DNA from: Silene noctiflora
Lineage: Eukaryota; Streptophyta; Magnoliopsida; Caryophyllales; Caryophyllaceae
Reading direction: 5' to 3'
Assembly (NCBI GenBank): GCA_009801015.1
Contig: VHZZ01001195.1
Span: 64,726 to 104,420 of the forward strand
Length of the DNA stretch: 39,695 bases
Shown: in pieces, positions 34,130 to 39,695 of the stretch
How positions within the stretch are numbered: position 1 is the stretch's first letter
Layout: each line of letters starts with the position of its first letter
Notes under the pieces: model-generated
The model's database searches: none
What the model was told of the DNA's origin: nothing
Seen by the model: the letters and a program-made list of their open reading frames with translations, nothing else
Made by a program: the position numbers and the translations under genes

Positions 34130-37100
34130 TATGTCTTAAACCCAATTTTTTTGGATTTAACATTAATTCGGTTCAATTTCGGTTTGTTAATACTAGTTCA
34201 GTTCCGGTTCAGATTTAAGACTTCTTTTTATTCCAAAGAAAAAAAATTTAGAGGATGCTTATATGTTATAAATAAAATTGTCTAAGAAGAACGTACATAC
34301 TCGTCTTGAACGATTAAACGGGGGGACAGACTAAATCAGAAAAAGTATAATGTCTATGGGATGACAAATTCTTGGCTCGTTAAGCTATATGAGGTATTAT
34401 TTAATATGACCGTTTGTTATGATAAATATACATTTTGTATCGAGTATATCATATATGTCATTAACTCTGGATATAAGTCTAGATACGGATACATGTTATC
34501 AACTTATTTGATCGTGATTTCAGATATGTCAGTGCAATTGAAACTTTATAAATAATGTTGATGTTTTTTTATTATCATTTGCTCGTTAAAACATTCGATT
34601 GCAAGGTCTTGTAGAATTTTTGATATTATATATATCTTGTCATTGTTCGATCTACAACTTACAAGGTTTGCAATGATGGGTGTCATGGGTTAGAACTTAT
34701 AAGGTTTTGGTGACCACGGGTCTTGGTTGGATGGTATAGGTCCTATATAGGATGATTCGAACAATTTGAAGTTGTCGGTGTATGGTCGTTTGGGTGTAGT
34801 TTGGAAAGGTGACTAATGGTGGTTTGGGTCATTGGGTGCTATGTGGTGGCTACCTACATATATGTTTTGAACTCTTGGGTATCGATGATTGAGGTGGGTT
34901 GCTATAGATTAAGAGTTTAGGTTATGCCCGCTATTGTTTTATAGGTGTGGGATGGTTAAGGAAAGAAAGGTAGTGTAGATTTGCCACCCAATTCAATCCT
35001 CATCTCATGAAACAAATGAGAGAAACAAACGAGAGAAAAGAAAGAACTCTAATGAAACAAAAGCTCATTGGACTAAATCAAGGATTCAATGATGCGAATG
35101 GTTAGTCTTCGACCATTTTGAATAGAAAAGGTACGGTGTGAGTGGTGGTGGCGGCGGCTGGTTGTTAATTTGTTTGTAGTGATAACCTCATTATATATTG
35201 ACAATAAAGTTGTAAAATCAAAATAACGAAAAATCAGATATTACGCGTATAACATTATTTTCTAAGATATTATCTTAAGATTTACTACTCAAACAAGTCA
35301 AACCCCACTCTTGTTTATCTCAAATTCATGGTGAATTACTTTGGTAAGGATAAATTGACAATAAGTAAGGAGAAATACTTAATTGTGTCTTTCAGGAGGA
35401 CGTAATCCTTATACTCAAAGGAGGAGGACCAAAATGGAAATGAAGAGAATGGTCCTCCTCCTTTGAGTGTAAGGAGGACGTCCTCTCGAAGAATACACGT
35501 ATTTTCTCGAGTAAATACGATTTGGTCCTCCTCCTTTGAGTGTAAGGAGGATGTCATCTCGAAGAACACACGTATTTTCTCGAGTAAAGACGATTTGGTC
35601 CTCCTCCTTTGAGTGTAAGGAGGACGTCCTCTCGAAGAACACACATATTTTTCCGAGTAAAGACAATGAAAAGAAGTAAAGAAGTCAAGGGTTAATGAAG
35701 TACTACAAGCAATGGAATGAGTAAGCACAAATTGAGCCACTAAATTTTAGGACTTTTAGGATGATGAAACTAAGTGGGGGTGAACATCATAAACAATTTG
35801 ACTTGTTAATGTTTGACTAAATCAGTGCAATTTCTTAGATACCCAAGTCAAACTGCCGGCAAAAGCTTTTTATAAAGGTCTATGCCCAAGTGTGTTGGGG
35901 TTCATGTCCTTAAATTGAACTTGTCAAAGCTGCAAGCACTCACTTGGTCACTCCCATGTCTCTTAAGACAGTTGGACATAATATAGTCCCCTCCCATGCC
36001 TTAACTTTTACATATTCCTTTCTTAGGTATGTTTCCTCCCACTCACCTTGCTTTATTGATAGGTCAAGTATAGACAAAATATAATTAATCCATTCTAAAC
36101 TCGATTCATGAAGAGTCGATCAGTATTTACATTTTTTTCGATTAAAACTGTCTGATCAGAAAATGATCGGATTTGAAATGACCCATAACACTTATGAAAA
36201 TTGAAATTTCTAATAGGTATGTGGCTCACGATCCGACTCGGACTCGAGACCCTTTTCAAAGCTATTAGTTTGTCAAAAAAAGTACTTGTGTACAAAGCAC
36301 TTGATACTAGCACACTCGAACCTAACTTTGTTAGTTTCATGTTTAGTGCATTTCGTAGTATCTAATAAGGGGTTAATTAATAGAAGCCAACATGACAACC
36401 ACTCACCTGAACAATTTCTAATACATTGCATTATTATTTTGTTAGTTCGTCCACCACTTCCCTAAATAAATTTTTCGGTTTATATCTTTTCCTCCGACTA
36501 TAAATTTGGATTCTGGTACCGAATTAGTCAAAATGGTTTTCTTCAAATTCATTATGTGCAATGATTGGGATACCTCTCATTGTAATGGCTAGCCACCAAC
36601 ATTCATTCAAGATCATTCAACTTTGCTTTTCTTTCTATGAGCATTATTCACAAGAATAAGAAGAATGGTCCTCCTCCATATAGTTAAGGTCAACCACAAA
36701 GTGAAATATTAATTGCTTCCTAGACTAACATCAAGCACTACTAGTCTACTACATGATCTACATCCCTAATTATTTGTTAATGATAATAACTAATTAAGTC
36801 ATAGTTGAATTAGACTATTGTATAAGAGTTGACTTCCAATTTTTAAATTTCAACTACATATTTCCTAAGTTTCTACTTTAACAGGGAAGACTTCACGAGT
36901 AAACCAGTAATAACATAAGGTAAATTTGAAAGAAGTTCGAAATTTTTATTGTTCGTCCTTGCTAGCCCTCTCCTAACTTCATTGCTGACCCAAATTCATG
37001 ATTGAATATAAAAAACACGAGGTAATATAAAGTGTCAAAGTAAAATAGGTACTGACACGGTTTGTCGGTTATGAAGAAAAGATATTTCAAGTATTGATTA

Positions 37101-37747
37101 CTTATAAGTTATAGATGAGTGTGAATGAGGTTTATTTTCATGCTTCTAGTGATCACTTGTTACCATACTTAGCTCACTCACCTAACCTAAACATGGGAAA
37201 ATAACAAAGCATCTTTTTTTTCTTGCTTTCCATATTTTGCCCTTTAAACACTCCTACTCTAAACAACTGCATTGATTACCCATTCCAGGAGTCCAGGGTC
37301 ATTATGGTAATTAATCACATGCATTAATACCTTGGACCAACTTAAATCAGGAGTAACCAAGTAATAGAAAGAGTGAGTAGAAAGAAACAGAAACTTTAAT
37401 GTACTATGTGCACATAAACAAATAAAAACAAACATAGCTAAAACCGAGCCTCGACACCTTTCCGATCTTATCCAGCTCGAATCTCGACTAAACCAGATAG
37501 TGTACAGACAATAATTACTTAAAACAACTGAAACTAGGAACATTCATTCATTCACCTTCTCAAATATCTCAAAACATCTAATTTGAAAGCTAAATAATAA
37601 ATAAATGACACATAAAAATAGTTCAAACTTGTATTGTTTCTCATTAATACAAATATTTAATCTAAATGTAATAATACTAGTATTATATGACTAAGTCATA
37701 TTGTATTTATGAATATCAAGTGGTGGAAATAACAAAATTTTCCGTTC
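34130..37747. other. Intergenic region between genes D and E
   Basis: No gene is supported over about 3.6 kb. The region is AT-rich with only short open frames. The notable structure is the 73-bp tandem array at 35411-35669. A 15-base match to its head, GAATGGTCCTCCTCC, recurs at 36663-36677. Confidence 0.6.
35411..35669. repeat. 73-bp tandem array (three units) with an inverted copy of its head
   Basis: GGTCCTCCTCCTTTGAGTGT starts units at 35451, 35524 and 35597, exactly 73 bp apart. Each continues through AAGGAGGA, a CTCGAAGAA phrase, TATTTT and CGAGTAAA. Just before the array, 35411-35430 reads ATACTCAAAGGAGGAGGACC, the inverse of the unit head, so the start can fold as a hairpin with a 20-nt loop. 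Frames through it on the minus strand are repeat artefacts. Confidence 0.93.
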
Positions 37748-37957
37748 TACTCTTTCCGTCTCAGTCATCTATTTACCTTTTTTATTCAAAGGTAAACAAC
37801 TGATCGAGACAGAGAGAGTATGTAATTATGTAAATTACCTCTTCTGGTTTTACTCATTCTGTCTCGGTCATCTATTAACCTTTTCTATTCAAAGGTAAAC
37901 CGCTGATTTGATCGAGACAGAAAGAAAGAGTATGTAATTATGTTAATTACCTCTTAA
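37748..37957. repeat. 103-bp tandem duplication of a miniature Stowaway-like foldback plus flank
   Basis: Each copy contains a short foldback with TA flanks: 37750-37818 (CTCTTTCCGTCTCAGTCATC ... GATCGAGACAGAGAGAG) and 37853-37930. Each is followed by the same TATGTAATTATG(T/A)(A/T)AATTACCTCTT tail. Because the tail is duplicated too, this was a tandem duplication rather than two insertions. It ends about 15 bp from the gene E stop codon, inside the likely 3' UTR. Confidence 0.87.
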
Positions 37958-37972
37958 AATTTTGTGATCACA

Positions 37973-38938
37973 TCACAAATTGATTTCAGAAACAGCTGAA
38001 GTAGCAATTGGACTAATAAATTCTTCATCAAAATCATCATCAATTGGTGCAGGAAGATTTAGATCTATCAAATTTTCAGCAATTATTTCCTTTTTCTTTG
38101 GACTTTGTTGAACAATTACTTCTAATTTGGTAGAATTATTATGATAAATTCCATCATTATTTCCAATAACATGAGATCTCTTATGTCCACCTAATGCTTG
38201 CCCTGAAGCAAACACCCTTAAACAAATAGGACACTCATGAATCTTCTTCTCCTCCTCTTTCGTCGCAACCACATTGCGGTTTTTATGGTCGTTGTCATCT
38301 GGACCCGTGACACGGGTTTTTTTGTGACTAGCACGGTGACCTCCTAGAGCTTGGTACGACCGGAACACCTTATTACAAGTATCACACTTGTATTTTTTCT
38401 TGCCATCATTATTATAACTAAACTCCTTTTCAAACCCGTGTCCGTGTCTCTGTCCGTGTTCATTTCCATGCCACTTGTCACGAGACATCATCATAAGACA
38501 AAACGCAACATCTTCTTCAGAAGTAACCTCAGAAATCGAACTACTACCCGTTTGTTGTTCACCATCATTATAATAATTATCAAAACCATCCCAACTCAAC
38601 TTATAATCTTGATGATTCCGTAATAATATCGACGAAACGGGTTTTCGAGCCCGTTTCGATCGTCTCTTAGTCACGTTCTTAGTTGATTCTGTATCACTAC
38701 CTCTGTCTTGGAGAGTAACAGATGACGTGTTACCAATCTCATGATTATCAACCTTTTTTTCTAACTTACCCTTAACAATTTCCCCTTCTTCCGGTTCGGA
38801 TTCCGATGTCCAAGACGACACCGGTAACCCGGGTTTCCTTGTGACGGGCATATTCATCATATGAGACCTCATATGCCCACCTAAGGCTCTTCCATTAGAA
38901 AACCTTCTATAACAAAGTTTACATCTTTGTTTCTCCAT
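37973..38938 (-). CDS. ZAT4/ZAT9-type C2H2 zinc-finger repressor (gene E)
   Basis: An intronless frame of 321 residues. Finger 1 (RCKLC...RALGGHMRSH; Cys6, Cys9, His22, His26) is at the extreme N-terminus. Finger 2 (Cys185, Cys188, His201, His205) and finger 3 (Cys236, Cys239, His252, His256) carry the plant-specific QALGGH helix. KRRSKRARKP (91-100) is a likely nuclear localisation signal. EEDVAFCLMMMSRDKW (141-156) is the L-box-like segment conserved in this subgroup. LIDLNLPAP (290-298) is a DLN-type EAR repression motif. The three-finger spacing with an N-terminal first finger fits the ZAT1/4/9 subgroup. The protein is inferred to be a nuclear transcriptional repressor, as relatives act in stress and development. 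The start is the first ATG and gives a complete first finger four residues later. Confidence 0.93.
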   Translation of the reverse strand: MEKQRCKLCYRRFSNGRALGGHMRSHMMNMPVTRKPGLPVSSWTSESEPEEGEIVKGKLEKKVDNHEIGNTSSVTLQDRGSDTESTKNVTKRRSKRARKPVSSILLRNHQDYKLSWDGFDNYYNDGEQQTGSSSISEVTSEEDVAFCLMMMSRDKWHGNEHGQRHGHGFEKEFSYNNDGKKKYKCDTCNKVFRSYQALGGHRASHKKTRVTGPDDNDHKNRNVVATKEEEKKIHECPICLRVFASGQALGGHKRSHVIGNNDGIYHNNSTKLEVIVQQSPKKKEIIAENLIDLNLPAPIDDDFDEEFISPIATSAVSEINL

Positions 38939-39111
38939 ATTGTTTTTTTTTTTTTAGTATAAAACTGCGACCTCTGTATTAACCGCTAGACTTTTATTAT
39001 TATCGATTAAAGTTTGTAGTAAGGTGAACTTTGCGTGAGAAAAGAAGAGAGAGGGATGTGTGGCAATTTGAAGCTTAATATGAGTAGGTAACAAGCATTC
39101 CTTCAACAAGG

Positions 39112-39120
39112 GAGATATAT
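39112..39120 (-). promoter_or_regulatory. Possible TATA box for gene E
   Basis: On the minus strand the sequence reads AAGTATATATCTCC about 175 bp upstream of the gene E start codon, leaving room for a 5' UTR of roughly 140 nt. The region is AT-rich, so this is weak support. Confidence 0.35.
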
Positions 39121-39430
39121 ACTTTTAATTTTTTTAATTATTTTTTATTTTTTTTGGTGTTTTTATTTGTTTGCATTTAATTTTAAAGTGGGAAAAGAAA
39201 CGGCAAATTAAAAGAGGTGAATTAATAACGCGTTTGTTTGCATAAACGGAGAAATTGGAACATGTAACATGCTTTGACATAGCTTTTATATGTTGCCTTT
39301 TTTGGTCCTTTACTAGACTGTATTTCATCGACACGGATTCTTATTTAAGACGGATACTATCAATCTTAAGTTAAAGACGGGTTAAATACATACAAATCAA
39401 ATACCAAGTTACCTCAAAAATGATAAAGAA

Positions 39431-39695
39431 CTAGTATAGTTCTCGTGCAAATGCACGGTATTTTAGATACAGATATTTGAGAATTTTATAATTAATCAAA
39501 CTAATGCAATTTATCTTCATTTTGAAAAGGGTAGAAAATTTGCATATATAATTCCAAAGAGATATTTTATTAGTCTTATTTATGTAAAAGTTAAACAATG
39601 ATTGATGTTATAAAATTAATTAGGACATAAATACGGAGTATTGTTTAATTATAAATATAGATAGTCAACATTAACTAATTAGGAAATAAATATTG
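39431..39695 (-). mobile_element. Helitron 3' end (minus strand), element continuing beyond the window
   Basis: Read on the minus strand, the terminus is a CGTGCATTTGCACG hairpin (39457-39444), then AGAACTATA and CTAG (39434-39431), followed by T. A GC-rich hairpin about 10 nt before CTRR, inserted before T, is the canonical Helitron 3' end. The 5' TC end would lie to the right, past 39695. No helicase sequence is visible. Confidence 0.72.

Noticed and set aside
35336-35740. Minus-strand frames with repeated SSLHSKEEDQIVFTRENTC-like peptides
   Set aside because: The peptide repeats simply reflect the 73-bp tandem array, and the period is not a multiple of three, so the frame changes between units.
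37470-37500. tRNA-like TCGAATC box
   Set aside because: No matching acceptor stem, D-loop or anticodon arm could be assembled; no tRNA or rRNA gene was found in the window.

Overview
This is a plant nuclear genomic segment, about 40 kb and AT-rich. It carries intron-containing genes with GT-AG junctions, plant-specific protein families and many small non-autonomous transposons. The recurrent motif TACTCCGTA/TACGGAGTA (near 14850, 17030, 29535 and 39632) is common in Caryophyllales genomes, so I suggest that order (beet/spinach/Silene type). This is an inference, not a proof.

Layout: 1-3.6 kb is intergenic and holds a Tourist-like MITE. Gene A (+, 4066-15323, 15 coding exons) encodes a roughly 1550-residue nucleotidyltransferase of the plant PAP/OAS1-like family. 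A convergent 2.2 kb spacer follows. Gene B (-, 21052-17562, 6 exons) encodes a probably plastid-targeted RuvX/YqgF-like RNase H-fold protein. Gene C (-, 30455-22656, 2 coding exons around a 6.26 kb intron) encodes a Q/Y/S-rich, RGG-rich protein with two U1/matrin-type zinc fingers. Gene D (-, 33703-32156, no intron) is a P-class PPR protein. Gene E (-, 38938-37973, no intron) is a three-finger ZAT-type C2H2 repressor with an EAR motif. The window ends in what looks like the 3' end of a Helitron on the minus strand.

The genes do not form a pathway. Four of the five encode nucleic-acid-acting proteins (RNA nucleotidyltransferase-like, RNase H-fold, RNA-binding zinc finger, PPR) and the fifth is a transcription repressor, but there is no operon logic here.

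The most distinctive structure is in the repeats. Short elements with hAT-like ends and 8-bp target duplications sit 40-140 bp upstream of the start codons of genes A, B and D, and a related array without a recognised right end lies upstream of gene C. Three of the four belong to a family whose body is a degenerate CCCGA/TCGGG tandem array, always with the C-rich strand as the sense strand of the neighbouring gene. The large intron of gene C contains a tandem array in which the sequence around its own 5' splice site has been multiplied, plus a nested foldback element, a Stowaway MITE and a tandem duplication. A coding stretch of gene C also contains 13 isolated N calls.
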